Shown here piece after piece: positions 36,199 to 46,402 of a stretch of 64,000 nucleotides of DNA (the first letter of the stretch is position 1; every line of letters begins with the position of its first letter). Origin of the DNA: Hyphomicrobiales bacterium. Its GTDB lineage: Bacteria; Pseudomonadota; Alphaproteobacteria; Rhizobiales; Rhizobiaceae. The notes under the pieces were generated by a model, which saw nothing but the letters and a program-made list of their open reading frames with translations, made no database searches and was not told where the DNA came from. Where the stretch lies: NCBI GenBank assembly GCA_900473915.1, contig UCNG01000022.1:20680-84679 (forward strand). Reading direction: 5' to 3'. A program made the position numbers and the translations under genes.

Positions 36199-37704
36199 TT
36201 ATTCATATTGTTCCGGAAGATAGGAACCCTCGGCCAAATCTGCAAATCGCGTGAATTCAGACTGGAAGGCGAGTTTGACGGTGCCGGTAGGCCCGTGACG
36301 CTGCTTGGCGATAATGACGTCAGCAGTGCCGCGCACTTTTTCAAAATGCTGCTTCCATTCTTCATATTTCGGATCGAATTCGTCGCGCGGCTCAAGGTTC
36401 TTGACGTAATATTCCTCGCGGAACACGAACAGCACCACGTCGGCGTCCTGTTCGATGGAGCCCGATTCACGAAGGTCGGAAAGCTGCGGGCGCTTGTCGT
36501 CGCGGCTTTCCACCTGACGAGAGAGCTGTGAAAGGGCAATGATCGGAACGTTCAGTTCCTTGCCGAGCGCCTTGAGACCGGTTGTGATTTCCGTGATTTC
36601 CTGCACGCGGTTTTGTGCCGAAGCTTTCGACGAGCCGGTCATCAGCTGCACATAGTCGATCACCAGAACGTCGAGGCCGCGCTGGCGCTTGAGGCGGCGC
36701 GCGCGTGCTGCAAGCTGGGCAATCGAGATACCACCGGTCTGGTCGATATAGAGCGGGATTTTCTGCATCACCTGCGAGCAGGCGACGAGCTTTTCAAAGT
36801 CGGTCTCGGTGATGTCGCCGCGGCGGATTTTCGAAGACGAAACTTCCGTCTGCTCGGAAATGATACGGGTGGCGAGCTGTTCCGCCGACATTTCGAGCGA
36901 GAAGAAGCCGACGACGCCGCCATTCACGGCCTTCATCGACCCATCGGCCTGCTGTTCGCCTTCATAGGCATTGGCAATGTTGAAGGCGATATTGGTGGCA
37001 AGCGAGGTTTTGCCCATGCCCGGACGACCGGCAAGAATGATCAAGTCGGAGGGCTGCAAACCGCCCATCTTGCCATCGAGCGTGTGGATGCCGGTCGAAA
37101 TGCCGGAAAGATGACCATCGCGCATGAAAGCGGCGTTGGCCATGTCCACGGCGGTTGTCACCGCGTCCTTGAAGGGCAGGAAACCGCCGTCATACCGGCC
37201 CGTTTCGGCCAGTTCGAACAGGCGGCGTTCGGCGTCCTCGATCTGTTCCTGCGGCGCCATGTCGACAGGCGCATCATAGGCAACATTCACCATGTCTTCG
37301 CCGATGCCGATCAGCGCACGCCGGGTCGCCAGATCGTAAATGGCGCGGCCGTAATCTTCGGCGTTGATGATGGTGACGGCTTCAGTTGCGAGACGGGTCA
37401 CATATTGGAAGATCGTGAGATCGCCCACCTTGCCTTCAGTGGGCAGGAAGGTCTTCATCGTCACTGGATTGGCCATCTTGCCGACGCGGATAAGATCGGT
37501 CGTGATCTCATAGATGCGGCGGTGCAGCGGCTCGAAGAAATGGGTGGGCTTGAGGAAGTCCGATACCCGGTAAAACGCATCGTTATTGATCAGAATGGCG
37601 CCGAGCAGCGCCTGTTCCGCTTCAATATTGTGGGGTGCTTCACGATAGAGCGCGTCTTTCTGCTCCCGCGCGTCGTCGAGTTTACGTACCGCCGCTTCCG
37701 CCAT
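36199..37704 (-). CDS. dnaB: Replicative DNA helicase
   Basis: A 501-residue hexameric helicase that unwinds DNA at the fork. The N-terminal helical domain starts PHNIEAEQALLGAILIN. The RecA-like motor has GRPGMGKTSLATNIA (Walker A), LEMSAEQLATR, the VLVIDYVQLMTG Walker B and the SQLSRQVESRDDKRPQLSDL segment ending with RESGSIEQDADVVLFVFR (DnaB signature). No intein is present. It is 27 bases upstream of radA, so it is probably co-transcribed with it. Confidence 0.97.
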   Translation of the reverse strand: MAEAAVRKLDDAREQKDALYREAPHNIEAEQALLGAILINNDAFYRVSDFLKPTHFFEPLHRRIYEITTDLIRVGKMANPVTMKTFLPTEGKVGDLTIFQYVTRLATEAVTIINAEDYGRAIYDLATRRALIGIGEDMVNVAYDAPVDMAPQEQIEDAERRLFELAETGRYDGGFLPFKDAVTTAVDMANAAFMRDGHLSGISTGIHTLDGKMGGLQPSDLIILAGRPGMGKTSLATNIAFNIANAYEGEQQADGSMKAVNGGVVGFFSLEMSAEQLATRIISEQTEVSSSKIRRGDITETDFEKLVACSQVMQKIPLYIDQTGGISIAQLAARARRLKRQRGLDVLVIDYVQLMTGSSKASAQNRVQEITEITTGLKALGKELNVPIIALSQLSRQVESRDDKRPQLSDLRESGSIEQDADVVLFVFREEYYVKNLEPRDEFDPKYEEWKQHFEKVRGTADVIIAKQRHGPTGTVKLAFQSEFTRFADLAEGSYLPEQYE

Positions 37705-37884
37705 GATTCCAATTCCTGTCCCTGATGCAACCAGCTAACCCTCAAGCGATGCCAAACGCAACGACGCTTCGGGTGATTCCTGCCGGAAGAGACAAGCTAT
37801 ACCATGATTCACACTGATCCACAGTTGGGATCGTCGTTTGGTCAGCCCGCTATTGACGCGGACTGACATATCGAATCGGCGGAA

Positions 37885-39180
37885 TTAAATTGAAGCGTTC
37901 ATGCTTTTCTTGACTGCCCGCACCTCGCTATTGGCCCCTTTCGGTGCGCTGTCGAGGCGTTTGAGGCGCTTCTCCTCGGCCTCGATATAGTTGCGGGTCA
38001 GCGGAACGGATTCCTGCTTGTGCGCGATCTGGATGTGGAACACCATCATGTTCTGCCAGCGGAATGCGCTTTCCGATGCAGCAAGATAAAATTCCCACAT
38101 GCGGCAGAAGCGCTCGTCATAAAGTGCCTTTGCCTTGTCGCGATTGGCCATGAATGCCTCTCGCCACGCTTTCAGCGTTTCCGCGTAGTGCAGCCGCAGG
38201 ATTTCTATGTCGGTGACATAAAGTCCGGCCTTCTCGATATGCGGCAGAACCTCTGAAAGTGCCGGGATATAACCGCCGGGGAAGATATATTTGCGGATGA
38301 ATGGATTGGTCGCTCCCGGCCCATCGGCACGTCCGATGGCGTGCAGCAGAAAAACACCATCCGGCTTCATCAGCCGCGCTACATGCTGAAAGTATTCGGC
38401 AAAATGCCCAACACCGACATGCTCGAACATGCCGACAGAAACAAGCCTGTCAAACTTGTCGTCGATATTGCGATAATCGGTCAGCTCGAATTTCGCCCTA
38501 TCGGCCAGTCCCTCATCCTTCGCGCGCTGGTTGGCAATAGCGTGCTGCTCTTCGGATAAGGTTACGCCCGTCACATTGGCCTTGAGATGGCGGGCGAGAT
38601 AAAGCCCCATGCCGCCCCAGCCGCAGCCGATATCGAGCACCTTGTCCCCTTCCTTCACCAGCATCTTGGCGGCGATGTGGCGTTTCTTGGCGAGCTGCGC
38701 CTCGGCCAGCGTGGCGTTTGGCGGATCGAAATAGGCGCAGGAATATTGCTTGTCGGGATCGAGAAACAGGTCGTAGAGCTCGCCGGACAGGTCATAATGA
38801 CTTTTGATATTGCTCGATGAACGTGAAATCGTGTTCATCTGCTGGAAACGGCGGAAGAGCACGCGCAGTTTTCCCGCAGCTTTCATCCATGGCTCGGTTG
38901 CCGCCGTCGGTCCGGTATTTTCAAACACCACCTGAAGCAGCGTATAGATATCGCCTTCCAGAAAGTCGATCTCGCCATCCATGAAACATTCGGCGAGCTT
39001 CAGTTCCGGGTCGAGCGCAACAGCGCGCTCGGCATGCTTGGTCTTGAACTGTACATGAACCGGCGCGCCGGTCTTGTCGCCATACTGAAATCGCGACCCT
39101 TCGGAATCGGTGACAGTCAGATCACCGGTTTTAATCATATGCGAAAGAACAGTACGCAACATTCCATACATCGGCCCCAT
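37885..39180 (-). CDS. cfa: Cyclopropane-fatty-acyl-phospholipid synthase
   Basis: A 431-residue SAM-dependent enzyme that adds a methylene bridge to unsaturated phospholipid acyl chains. The N-terminal region contains GEIDFLEGDIYTLL. The catalytic domain has the entry IKSHYDLSGELYDLFLD, SAM loop VLDIGCGWGGMGLYLA, and GVTLSEEQ. Cyclopropane (lactobacillic) acids are abundant in this clade. GGAG lies 5 bases before the ATG at 39180, and a second ATG at 39171 also has fair spacing. It is likely monocistronic. Confidence 0.95.
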   Translation of the reverse strand: MGPMYGMLRTVLSHMIKTGDLTVTDSEGSRFQYGDKTGAPVHVQFKTKHAERAVALDPELKLAECFMDGEIDFLEGDIYTLLQVVFENTGPTAATEPWMKAAGKLRVLFRRFQQMNTISRSSSNIKSHYDLSGELYDLFLDPDKQYSCAYFDPPNATLAEAQLAKKRHIAAKMLVKEGDKVLDIGCGWGGMGLYLARHLKANVTGVTLSEEQHAIANQRAKDEGLADRAKFELTDYRNIDDKFDRLVSVGMFEHVGVGHFAEYFQHVARLMKPDGVFLLHAIGRADGPGATNPFIRKYIFPGGYIPALSEVLPHIEKAGLYVTDIEILRLHYAETLKAWREAFMANRDKAKALYDERFCRMWEFYLAASESAFRWQNMMVFHIQIAHKQESVPLTRNYIEAEEKRLKRLDSAPKGANSEVRAVKKSMNASI

Positions 39181-39498
39181 CTCCTCTCCAGGATTGAAGC
39201 GAGTGCACGTCCATGCGTTTGCATGGCAGGCGGCGGTGCATGGTATCAGAGCCGCTCTGTCATCAGATTTCAGGCAATATCCCAGTCGGTCAATCGGCCT
39301 TGGGAGTCGTGCCCAAGCAACGCAGACGTTTCCGTCGGCACCCTCTGCAATCCAACACTAATGAACAGAATAGGGAGTTTTACCGATCTGAAAAGAGAAA
39401 ATGCCCGGCGACGACCGCCGGGCATGATCATATAAAGTTTACCACGATGGGAATGCGAGCCATCGGGCAGGCAATTCCCACGGATAATAGGTGGCTAA
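39181..39498. other. Gap between cfa and rplI
   Basis: This 318-base stretch contains the cfa promoter region (not placed) and the terminator of the ribosomal operon at 39401-39425. No credible gene is seen. Confidence 0.6.
39390..39425 (-). terminator. Terminator of the rpsF-rpsR-DUF2232-rplI operon
   Basis: ATGCCCGGCG and CGCCGGGCAT are perfect 10-base arms around ACGAC. On the minus strand the stem is followed by TTTCTCTTTTC. It lies about 75 bases past the rplI stop. Confidence 0.88.
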
Positions 39499-40068
39499 TT
39501 AAGCCTGATCTTCAGCTTCGTCTTCGTCGTCGAAAACTTCTTCCGACAGAGGCTGTTCTTCGATGCCGTAGATGGCTTCGATCGAGGTCAGGTCTTCACC
39601 CTTTGCCTGACGTTCGGCTTCTTCGGTCGAACGGGCGATGTTGACCGTAACCTGAACCTGAACTTCCGGGTGCAGCGAAATCGAGACTTCGTGCAGGCCG
39701 ATCGTCTTGATCGGGTGGTTCAGTTCAACCTGGTTGCGGTGCAGGGTGAAGCCATTGGCGGTGATGATCTCGGCAATGTCACGGGTCGAAACGGAACCGT
39801 AGAGCTGGCCGGTTTCACCAGCCGAACGCACGACGATGAAGCTTTCGCCATTGAGCTTTTCAGCAACGGCGCTGGCTTCGTTCTTGCGTTCCAGGTTCTG
39901 GGCTTCGAGCTGAGCGCGCTGGCCTTCGAACTTCTTCTTATTGGCTTCGTTGGCACGAAGAGCCTTGCCCTGCGGCAGCAGGAAGTTGCGGGCATAGCCG
40001 TCCTTGACCTTGACGGTTTCGCCCATCTGGCCGAGGCGGCCAATGCGTTCCAGAAGAATGACTTCCAT
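39499..40068 (-). CDS. rplI: 50S ribosomal protein L9
   Basis: A 189-residue ribosomal protein. The N-terminus [36 protein letters not shown] is the L9 signature, followed by the long connecting helix and the C-terminal domain. An acidic tail ([15 protein letters not shown]) extends it about 40 residues beyond the E. coli protein, a common alphaproteobacterial feature. I chose ATG 40068 with AAGGAAA upstream; the longer frame is an artefact. Confidence 0.98.
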   Translation of the reverse strand: MEVILLERIGRLGQMGETVKVKDGYARNFLLPQGKALRANEANKKKFEGQRAQLEAQNLERKNEASAVAEKLNGESFIVVRSAGETGQLYGSVSTRDIAEIITANGFTLHRNQVELNHPIKTIGLHEVSISLHPEVQVQVTVNIARSTEEAERQAKGEDLTSIEAIYGIEEQPLSEEVFDDEDEAEDQA

Positions 40069-40097
40069 TGGAGTTTCCTTTCGAGTTTCTATCGGGT

Positions 40098-41072
40098 TTA
40101 CTGACTGTCGGTGCCAGGCATTTTCGAAACCGGCGCGCCGCGCGAAGTGTCGAAAAGTCCAAGAACCATGAAGACGAAAAGCAGGAATGCGAAAAGTATG
40201 ATCGCAAAGTAGGCAAGCCACAGCGCCACCGGACGCCAAATCTTGCCGCGTGTGCGAAAATGCATGATGGCAAGACCTGATATCATGAAGCCTGCGCTAA
40301 GAGCACCAGCGACGACAGTTGCAATCAATCCGGCGCCGCCGGGAAGAAATGCGACCGCAAGAGCGACCGCGAAGACAAGCAAAGCCGGGCGCGGCATACG
40401 CAGCGTCGCAGGCCAGTCGTCACGCGGACGGCGCTGCCGACCCGACATGGAAATCAGGCGCTGCGCCAGATAAAGATTGCCGACGAGAATCGCGAGGCAC
40501 GTTGCCGGCTGAATTGCAGGCAAGGCGACCATCAGCAGCGCGGTCACATTGTCCCGAATGTCCTCGCTGGCCGTGAACTGGGGATCGGCTTCGGCAACCC
40601 GGTCAATGAGCGTGCTTGCAAGTTCGCGCGCCATGTCCGGGCCGAAGCCGAGAATTGCGCCGATAACGACGAAGCTGAGCGCCACCATAAGGGCAAGCCG
40701 GAACACAATGTCCGACAGCGGATACCAGACGAGAATATCCTTTGGTCCGCCGACTTCTTCCGCTGGCCGCGCGAGGCCGGACAGATAAGCGCCGATTGCT
40801 GCTGGAATGAAGCTCGTCAATGCCATCAAGAGGGCTGCGAGCGGGACGGCGACAACGCCGACCGCAACCGTGGCGGTGGCAGCGGCAACAATACCGGCGC
40901 TCGACCCCCAGCCAAGGGCAACGACGAAGATGGGAAGCGGTGTCAGGAAATAGAGAACCATGGCCATGGCAGCGGCCATCGCGCCACCTTGAACGATGAC
41001 GCCGGACGACATCAAGGCCGAGGCAAGCCCCGCCAATATGCCGATACCGATAATGGTTCCATTGAATTTCAT
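40098..41072 (-). CDS. DUF2232 membrane protein
   Basis: A 324-residue polytopic membrane protein with about eight to nine hydrophobic segments and many Ala/Gly residues. Position and character match the YybS-like/DUF2232 proteins that sit between rpsR and rplI in Rhizobiales. No catalytic or transport motif is visible, so its function is unknown. It is expected to be in the same operon, 147 bases after rpsR and 29 before rplI. Confidence 0.88.
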   Translation of the reverse strand: MKFNGTIIGIGILAGLASALMSSGVIVQGGAMAAAMAMVLYFLTPLPIFVVALGWGSSAGIVAAATATVAVGVVAVPLAALLMALTSFIPAAIGAYLSGLARPAEEVGGPKDILVWYPLSDIVFRLALMVALSFVVIGAILGFGPDMARELASTLIDRVAEADPQFTASEDIRDNVTALLMVALPAIQPATCLAILVGNLYLAQRLISMSGRQRRPRDDWPATLRMPRPALLVFAVALAVAFLPGGAGLIATVVAGALSAGFMISGLAIMHFRTRGKIWRPVALWLAYFAIILFAFLLFVFMVLGLFDTSRGAPVSKMPGTDSQ

Positions 41073-41219
41073 CAGTTTCGCTGTCCTGCTCCGGTCTGGC
41101 CGGTCCTGCAGTTAGAGACGGTCGACAAGTGTCGTCTCAACTTGGGTTTTTGGTACGTCCGCCACGCCCATCGCAACGGAGAAAACGGGAGGAGGCGAAC
41201 CACCTCCCGAATTTAGTTC

Positions 41220-41468
41220 TTACTTCACAACGTAAGGCAGCAGGCCGAGGAAACGAGCGCGCTTGATCGCCTTGGCGAGTTCACGCTGCTTCTTCTGGCT
41301 GACAGCCGTAATACGGGAAGGAACGATCTTGCCGCGTTCGGAAATGTAACGCTGCAGAAGCTTGATGTCCTTATAGTCGATCTTCGGTGCGTTTGCGCCG
41401 GAGAACGGGCACGTCTTGCGACGGCGATGGAAAGGACGACGGGTCGGGATCTGATTGATATCAACCAT
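41220..41468 (-). CDS. rpsR: 30S ribosomal protein S18
   Basis: An 82-residue ribosomal protein, typical in length. The basic N-terminus [15 protein letters not shown] and the core [19 protein letters not shown] are S18 signatures. The single CP motif does not indicate a full zinc site. The start is 2 bases after the rpsF stop, showing translational coupling; S6 and S18 form a heterodimer on the platform of the small subunit. Confidence 0.98.
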   Translation of the reverse strand: MVDINQIPTRRPFHRRRKTCPFSGANAPKIDYKDIKLLQRYISERGKIVPSRITAVSQKKQRELAKAIKRARFLGLLPYVVK

Positions 41469-41470
41469 GA

Positions 41471-41926
41471 TTATGCTCCTTCACCAGCTTCGTTGTCACG
41501 CGGGCGGCGTGGGCCGCGATCACCGCGGTCGCCTCTGTCACCGCGGTCGAAACCGCCTTCACGGCGGCGCGGACGATCATCACCATCGCGTTCGCGACGG
41601 TCGTCACGGCGGGTGAGCATGGCCGACTGGCCTTCTTCGTGTTCTTCAACGCGAACGGTGAGGAAACGAAGAACGTCTTCGTTGATGCGCATCTGGCGTT
41701 CCATTTCGGCAACGGCTGCAGCCGGAGCGTCAATGTTTACGAGCGTGTAATACGCCTTGCGATTCTTCTTGATGCGGTAGGTGAGGGGACGCAGACCCCA
41801 GCTTTCGACCTTACCGACCTTGCCGCCATTAGCTTCGAGGACACCCTTGAACTGTTCGACGAGAGCGTCGACCTGCTGCTGGGAAATGTCCTGGCGGGCA
41901 AGAAGCACATGTTCATAAAGAGCCAT
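41471..41926 (-). CDS. rpsF: 30S ribosomal protein S6
   Basis: A 151-residue ribosomal protein. The N-terminus [22 protein letters not shown] and the [23 protein letters not shown] strand are S6 features. A C-terminal extension rich in Arg, Asp and Gly ([20 protein letters not shown] onward), about 50 residues long, is common in alphaproteobacteria. It is first in the operon; AAAGG lies 9 bases upstream of the ATG. Confidence 0.97.
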   Translation of the reverse strand: MALYEHVLLARQDISQQQVDALVEQFKGVLEANGGKVGKVESWGLRPLTYRIKKNRKAYYTLVNIDAPAAAVAEMERQMRINEDVLRFLTVRVEEHEEGQSAMLTRRDDRRERDGDDRPRRREGGFDRGDRGDRGDRGPRRPRDNEAGEGA

Positions 41927-42267
41927 TGGCTTTGCCTTTCTTCTGTTACAACATGCTGACCCCAGCGGCTAAGCCTCTGCGACTTCTCTTGATCCGGTAA
42001 ACCGGAGAAGAAAGGACGCGCAAACTTGAGACGGTCGAGAGCGGAGACACGGGAGGCAGAAGCGCTTATGACTTCCACGGACAAAAGTGCAATTACTTGC
42101 ACCGTTTGACCGGCCCTCCGTTCAGCCCCCAGCTGGTGCCGAGCAATGAACGGGCGGCTATTACGTGTTTTTCCCCGGCTTTGCAAGGCGCAAACGGCAC
42201 AAAAACCGGGAAATACTTGACTTTGCTGCCCGCGCTGGGGCACATCGCGCCAAATTGCGCAATTGGA

Positions 42268-42310
42268 GCGCATCCTGAAAAGTGTGAAACGGTTTTCGGA
42301 TAAGATGCGC
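42268..42310. repeat. 43-bp palindromic repeat, family A copy 2
   Basis: GCGCATCCTGAAAA through TTTTCGGATAAGATGCGC matches the copy at 486-529 apart from a few substitutions and one base fewer. It lies immediately upstream of a TATAAT box that may serve fabD. Confidence 0.75.
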
Positions 42311-42336
42311 GTTATAATAAAAATTAGGGCGCCGTT

Positions 42337-42367
42337 CTGATTCAGTCAGATCGAAACGCGCTTTAAT
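42337..42367. repeat. Short palindrome, repeat family C copy 2
   Basis: CTGATTCAGTCAGATCGAAA followed by CGCGCTTTAAT. The 5-base arms TCTGA/TCAGA recur in the copy at 16862-16881 with the same GAAAC.CG extension. Confidence 0.5.
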
Positions 42368-42389
42368 TGCAAAGATGAAAGAGGCTTTC

Positions 42390-43334
42390 ATGGCGGTAGC
42401 ATTCACTTTTCCAGGGCAGGGCAGCCAGGCTGTGGGCATGGGCAAGGCTCTGGCAGAGCAGTTTGCAGAAGCGCGCGCCGTCTTTGATGAAGTGGACGCG
42501 GCGCTTGGCGAAAAGCTTTCCGCTACCATGTTCGATGGGCCGGAAGATGTGCTGACCCTGACCGCCAATGCCCAACCGGCGCTGATGGCCGTCTCGATGG
42601 CCGTGTTGCGTGTCATGGAAGCGCGCGGCTTTTCGCTGAAGGACAAGGTTTCCTACGTCGCCGGGCACTCGCTTGGCGAATATTCGGCACTTTGCGCGGC
42701 CGGGACATTCTCGCTTGCCGATACGGCACGTCTCCTGCGCATTCGCGGCAATGCGATGCAGAAGGCTGTTCCCGTCGGTGAAGGCGCGATGGCTGCAATC
42801 ATTGGTCTCGAACATGGCGATGTGGAAGCCGTCTGCGCGGAAGCAAAAGCTTCCGGCTCGGTCCAGATCGCCAACGACAATGGCGGCGGCCAGCTGGTGA
42901 TTTCCGGCTCCAAGGCTGCGGTCGAATTGGCTGCAAAACTGGCGTCGGAAAAGGGCGCAAAGCGCGCAATCATGCTGCCGGTGTCCGCGCCCTTCCATTC
43001 GACTTTGATGGCGCCTGCTGCTGACGCCATGCGCGAAGCGCTCGCCTTGGTCGAAAAGCGCAATCCGATTGTGCCACTTATCGCCAATGTGCGCGCAGCA
43101 CCGGTCACTGATGCCAATGAGATTGCTGATCTGCTGGTCGAGCAGGTTACGGGCCAGGTGCGCTGGCGCGAAACGGTGGAATGGTTCGCAGCCAATGGCG
43201 TGACCTCGCTTTATGAAGTAGGTTCGGGCAAGGTTCTGACTGGTCTGGCGCGCCGCATCTCGAAGGATGTGTCCGGTGCAGCCGTTGGTTCAGCGGAAGA
43301 AATCGAAGCGGCGCTCGACGCCCTCAACGCTTAA
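42390..43334 (+). CDS. fabD: Malonyl-CoA:ACP transacylase
   Basis: A 314-residue enzyme that loads malonate onto ACP for fatty acid elongation. The N-terminal FPGQGSQAVGMG and the nucleophile Ser94 in GHSLGEYSAL are family signatures, with the catalytic His expected in SAPFHSTLM. I chose ATG 42390 since GAGG lies 6 bases upstream; ATG 42375 would add 5 residues. It is 12 bases before fabG and probably transcribed with it. Confidence 0.97.
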   Translation: MAVAFTFPGQGSQAVGMGKALAEQFAEARAVFDEVDAALGEKLSATMFDGPEDVLTLTANAQPALMAVSMAVLRVMEARGFSLKDKVSYVAGHSLGEYSALCAAGTFSLADTARLLRIRGNAMQKAVPVGEGAMAAIIGLEHGDVEAVCAEAKASGSVQIANDNGGGQLVISGSKAAVELAAKLASEKGAKRAIMLPVSAPFHSTLMAPAADAMREALALVEKRNPIVPLIANVRAAPVTDANEIADLLVEQVTGQVRWRETVEWFAANGVTSLYEVGSGKVLTGLARRISKDVSGAAVGSAEEIEAALDALNA

Positions 43335-43346
43335 AAGGGACTTCGC

Positions 43347-44084
43347 ATGTTTGATCTGACTGGCCGCAAGGCTCTGGTAACCGGCGCGACCGGCGGTCTT
43401 GGTGAAGCGATTGCCCGCGCACTTCATGCGCAGGGGGCAATCGTCGGCCTGCACGGCACGCGTGAGGAAAAGCTGAAAGAGCTTGCCGCTGAACTTGGCG
43501 AGCGCACTTTCATCTTTCCGGCCAATCTTTCCGACCGCGAAGCTGTAAAGGCTCTCGGCCAGAAGGCCGAAGAGGAAATGGGCGGCGTCGACATTCTGGT
43601 CAACAATGCCGGCATTACCCGTGATGGTCTTTTCGTGCGCATGAGCGACGAGGACTGGGATGCTGTTCTTAACGTCAACCTGACGTCCGTCTTTAACCTG
43701 ACGCGTGAACTGACCCATCCAATGATGCGCCGCCGCAATGGCCGCATCATCAACATCACGTCCATCGTCGGCGTCACCGGCAATCCCGGTCAGGCGAATT
43801 ACTGCGCATCGAAGGCCGGTCTTATCGGTTTTTCCAAGTCGCTGGCACAGGAAATCGCCAGCCGCAATGTTACAGTGAACTGCATCGCTCCCGGCTTCAT
43901 CGAATCGGCCATGACCGACAAGCTGAATGAAAAGCAGAAGGATGCGATCATGAGCAATATCCCCATGAAGCGCATGGGCGTTGGCGGTGATATTGCGGCT
44001 GCGGTTGTCTATCTGGCAAGCGATGAGGCGGCCTATGTGACCGGCCAGACCTTGCACGTCAACGGCGGCATGGCCATGATCTAA
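43347..44084 (+). CDS. fabG: 3-oxoacyl-ACP reductase
   Basis: A 245-residue NADPH SDR that reduces 3-ketoacyl-ACP. The cofactor loop TGATGGLGEAIA (about residues 12-23), NNAGITRDG, the catalytic Ser in INITSIVG and YCASK (Tyr/Lys) are all in place; the overall length and KRMGVGGDIAAAVVYLAS ending are typical of FabG. It follows fabD closely, ahead of acpP. Confidence 0.97.
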   Translation: MFDLTGRKALVTGATGGLGEAIARALHAQGAIVGLHGTREEKLKELAAELGERTFIFPANLSDREAVKALGQKAEEEMGGVDILVNNAGITRDGLFVRMSDEDWDAVLNVNLTSVFNLTRELTHPMMRRRNGRIINITSIVGVTGNPGQANYCASKAGLIGFSKSLAQEIASRNVTVNCIAPGFIESAMTDKLNEKQKDAIMSNIPMKRMGVGGDIAAAVVYLASDEAAYVTGQTLHVNGGMAMI

Positions 44085-44276
44085 CCCTCCTTCTCCCCTC
44101 AATTATGGTATAAAATGCCTTAATACGGGGGGTGGAGAAGGAAAAGGCGCTTTGCCTTGCTCAAGAAGCATGGTAATGCGCCCATCGAGAATTGCGGCAT
44201 TCTGAGTAGAAGCGCTGCGATCCTGTTCCGAAAGGAATATCCACAGGATGACTGTCCGGGCGGCTTCGCTCGAAAC

Positions 44277-44306
44277 TTGGCAGACATCTTATAACTTGAT
44301 TACAAT
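44277..44306 (+). promoter_or_regulatory. Candidate promoter of acpP
   Basis: TTGGCA at 44277-44282 and TACAAT at 44301-44306 are separated by 18 bases and lie about 55 bases before the acpP ATG. This is a reasonable housekeeping promoter by eye only. Confidence 0.4.
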
Positions 44307-44360
44307 CCTGCATGCCGCTAACCAAGGCAGAGCAACAAACACACAGGTCGAGGTTCCGAC

Positions 44361-44597
44361 ATGAGCGATACCGCAGAGCGCGTCAAGAAAATCGTTGTTG
44401 AACATCTGGGCGTAGATGCCGACAAGGTCACGGAAGGCGCAAGCTTCATCGATGACCTCGGCGCAGACAGCCTCGACACGGTCGAGCTGGTCATGGCTTT
44501 CGAAGAAGAATTCGGCGTTGAAATTCCTGACGACGCTGCCGAAACGATCCTTACGGTCGGCGACGCTGTGAAGTTCATCGACAAGGCTTCCGCCTAA
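44361..44597 (+). CDS. acpP: Acyl carrier protein
   Basis: A 78-residue acidic protein carrying growing acyl chains on a phosphopantetheine arm. The attachment Ser is in [18 protein letters not shown] (about residue 37). Length, charge and gene order (after fabG, before fabF) are standard. The 276-base gap before it and the promoter-like boxes suggest strong independent expression. Confidence 0.98.
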   Translation: MSDTAERVKKIVVEHLGVDADKVTEGASFIDDLGADSLDTVELVMAFEEEFGVEIPDDAAETILTVGDAVKFIDKASA

Positions 44598-44869
44598 TCT
44601 GAACTTGAGCATTGGGCTGGGGTTCTCGCGAATCCCGGCCCTGCTTGTCTTTGGTCGTGCCTTTCGTCTTCGCGATCGGGACGCATATGAATGAAGGCCG
44701 TTCAATGGCCTGATCTGCCCGAACGTTGGTCGAGATCGCGTTCAATGTGGCAGGCTCCGTTTTAACAATTGGAGCATCATCCCTTCCAGTCAGGCCCGGA
44801 CATCTGTTCTGCCGGTTAAAGCCTGCGGGGCGCGGTGCTCGTGACATAACAGAGTTTTAAGGGGTGGAT

Positions 44870-46129
44870 ATGAGGCGTGTCGTCATCACCGGTCTTGGTC
44901 TGGTGTCGCCGCTTGCCAGCGGTGTCGAAGAGACCTGGAAGCGTCTTATTGCCGGTGAAAGCGGTGCTCGCCGCATCACGGAATTTGAAGTTGATGATCT
45001 GGCCTGCCAGATTGCCTGTCGCATTCCGGTTGGCGATGGCACCAATGGCACCTTCAATGCCGACCTCCATATGGAGCCGAAGGAACAACGCAAGGTTGAT
45101 CCTTTCATCGTCTATGCCGTCGGCGCTGCCGATCAGGCGCTGGACGATGCTGACTGGCATCCCGAAAGCGATGAAGATCAGGTTCGCACTGGTGTTCTGA
45201 TCGGCTCCGGCATCGGCGGCATCGAAGGCATTGTCGAAGCGGGCTACACGCTGCGCGACAAGGGGCCGCGACGCATCTCGCCATTCTTTATTCCCGGTCG
45301 TCTGATCAATCTGGCTTCCGGTCATGTTTCCATCAAGCACAATCTGCGCGGTCCGAACCACGCCGTCGTCACCGCCTGCTCGACCGGCGCGCACGCCATT
45401 GGCGATGCTGCCCGCTTGATCGCTTTCGGCGATGCGGATGTGATGGTCGCTGGTGGTACGGAATCTCCCGTAAGCCGTATTTCGCTTGCAGGTTTCGCTG
45501 CCTGCAAGGCGCTTTCCACCAAGCGCAACGACGACCCGACCGCTGCATCCCGTCCATATGATGAAGACCGTGACGGCTTTGTCATGGGTGAAGGTGCTGG
45601 CGTCGTGGTTCTTGAGGAACTCGAACACGCATTGGCGCGCGGCGCGAAGATCTATGCCGAAGTCATCGGTTATGGCCTTTCCGGCGATGCCTATCACATC
45701 ACCGCGCCAAGCGAGAATGGCGAGGGCGCGCAGCGCTGCATGGAAATGGCCATCAAGCGCGCCGGAATCACGCCGGACCAGATCGATTACATCAATGCAC
45801 ATGGCACTTCGACCATGGCCGATACGATCGAACTGGGCGCTGTCGAGCGCGTGGTCGGTGACGCCGCATCGAAGGTTTCGATGTCGTCGACCAAATCGTC
45901 CATCGGTCATCTGCTGGGTGCTGCCGGTGCTGCCGAGGCAATTTTCTCGACACTTGCCATCCGCGACAACATTGCGCCTGCGACGCTCAATCTGGACAAT
46001 CCGGCGGTCTCCACGAAGATCGATCTGGTTCCGCATAAGGCCCGTGAACGCAAGATCGATGTGGCCCTGTCGAACTCCTTTGGGTTCGGCGGAACCAACG
46101 CTTCGCTGATCCTGCGCCGATATTCCTGA
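44870..46129 (+). CDS. fabF: 3-oxoacyl-ACP synthase II
   Basis: A 419-residue condensing enzyme. The nucleophile is Cys170 in TACSTGAH, one catalytic His is in NAHGTSTMADTIE and the other in KSSIGHLLGAAGA; the FGFGGTNASLIL C-terminus is typical. I chose ATG 44870 because GGGG lies 5 bases upstream; a GTG at 44864 is possible but has poor spacing. A terminator follows at 46161. Confidence 0.97.
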   Translation: MRRVVITGLGLVSPLASGVEETWKRLIAGESGARRITEFEVDDLACQIACRIPVGDGTNGTFNADLHMEPKEQRKVDPFIVYAVGAADQALDDADWHPESDEDQVRTGVLIGSGIGGIEGIVEAGYTLRDKGPRRISPFFIPGRLINLASGHVSIKHNLRGPNHAVVTACSTGAHAIGDAARLIAFGDADVMVAGGTESPVSRISLAGFAACKALSTKRNDDPTAASRPYDEDRDGFVMGEGAGVVVLEELEHALARGAKIYAEVIGYGLSGDAYHITAPSENGEGAQRCMEMAIKRAGITPDQIDYINAHGTSTMADTIELGAVERVVGDAASKVSMSSTKSSIGHLLGAAGAAEAIFSTLAIRDNIAPATLNLDNPAVSTKIDLVPHKARERKIDVALSNSFGFGGTNASLILRRYS

Positions 46130-46160
46130 GCGATATCGCCGTATTAAAATCTCAGATTTA

Positions 46161-46190
46161 AAAAACGCGGGGATTTCTCCGCGTTTTTGC
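46161..46190 (+). terminator. Terminator of fabF
   Basis: AAAAACGCGG and CCGCGTTTTT are perfect 10-base arms around GGATTTCT. The run of T is part of the right arm. Confidence 0.85.
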
Positions 46191-46402
46191 CAAAATATAA
46201 CCGGATGCGATGTTTAAAATCGCGAACAGCGGTTAGTGTAGTCGCAACTCCGAAGAGTTTTACCCGCTCTGAGGAAATCAAGTGCATAGCCGTTCTGGGC
46301 GGGCATTCGACGGGGATGTCGGAAGGCTGCGCCAAAATAGATAGACGGAGCTTTTTGTATAGTTTGGTTTAACTATTCAGAGCTCTGGACCGAGGTGATT
46401 GA

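Larger units (their letters stand above)
41927..42389. other. Divergent control region between rpsF and fabD
   Basis: This 463-base gap has to hold both promoters. On the rpsF side a hairpin TCCGG-TAAA-CCGGA with flanking CTTCTC/GAGAAG at about 41983-42010 lies in the rpsF leader; S6/S18 leaders often bind their own protein, but no consensus match was verified. On the fabD side are the family A palindrome (42268-42310), TATAAT at 42313-42318 and the family C palindrome (42337-42367). No gene is seen. Confidence 0.5.

Noticed and set aside
44089-44141. CCTTCTCC / GGAGAAGG stem after fabG as a terminator
   Set aside because: The arms are 8 bases but the loop is 37 bases and no T-run follows, so it is too weak to call.
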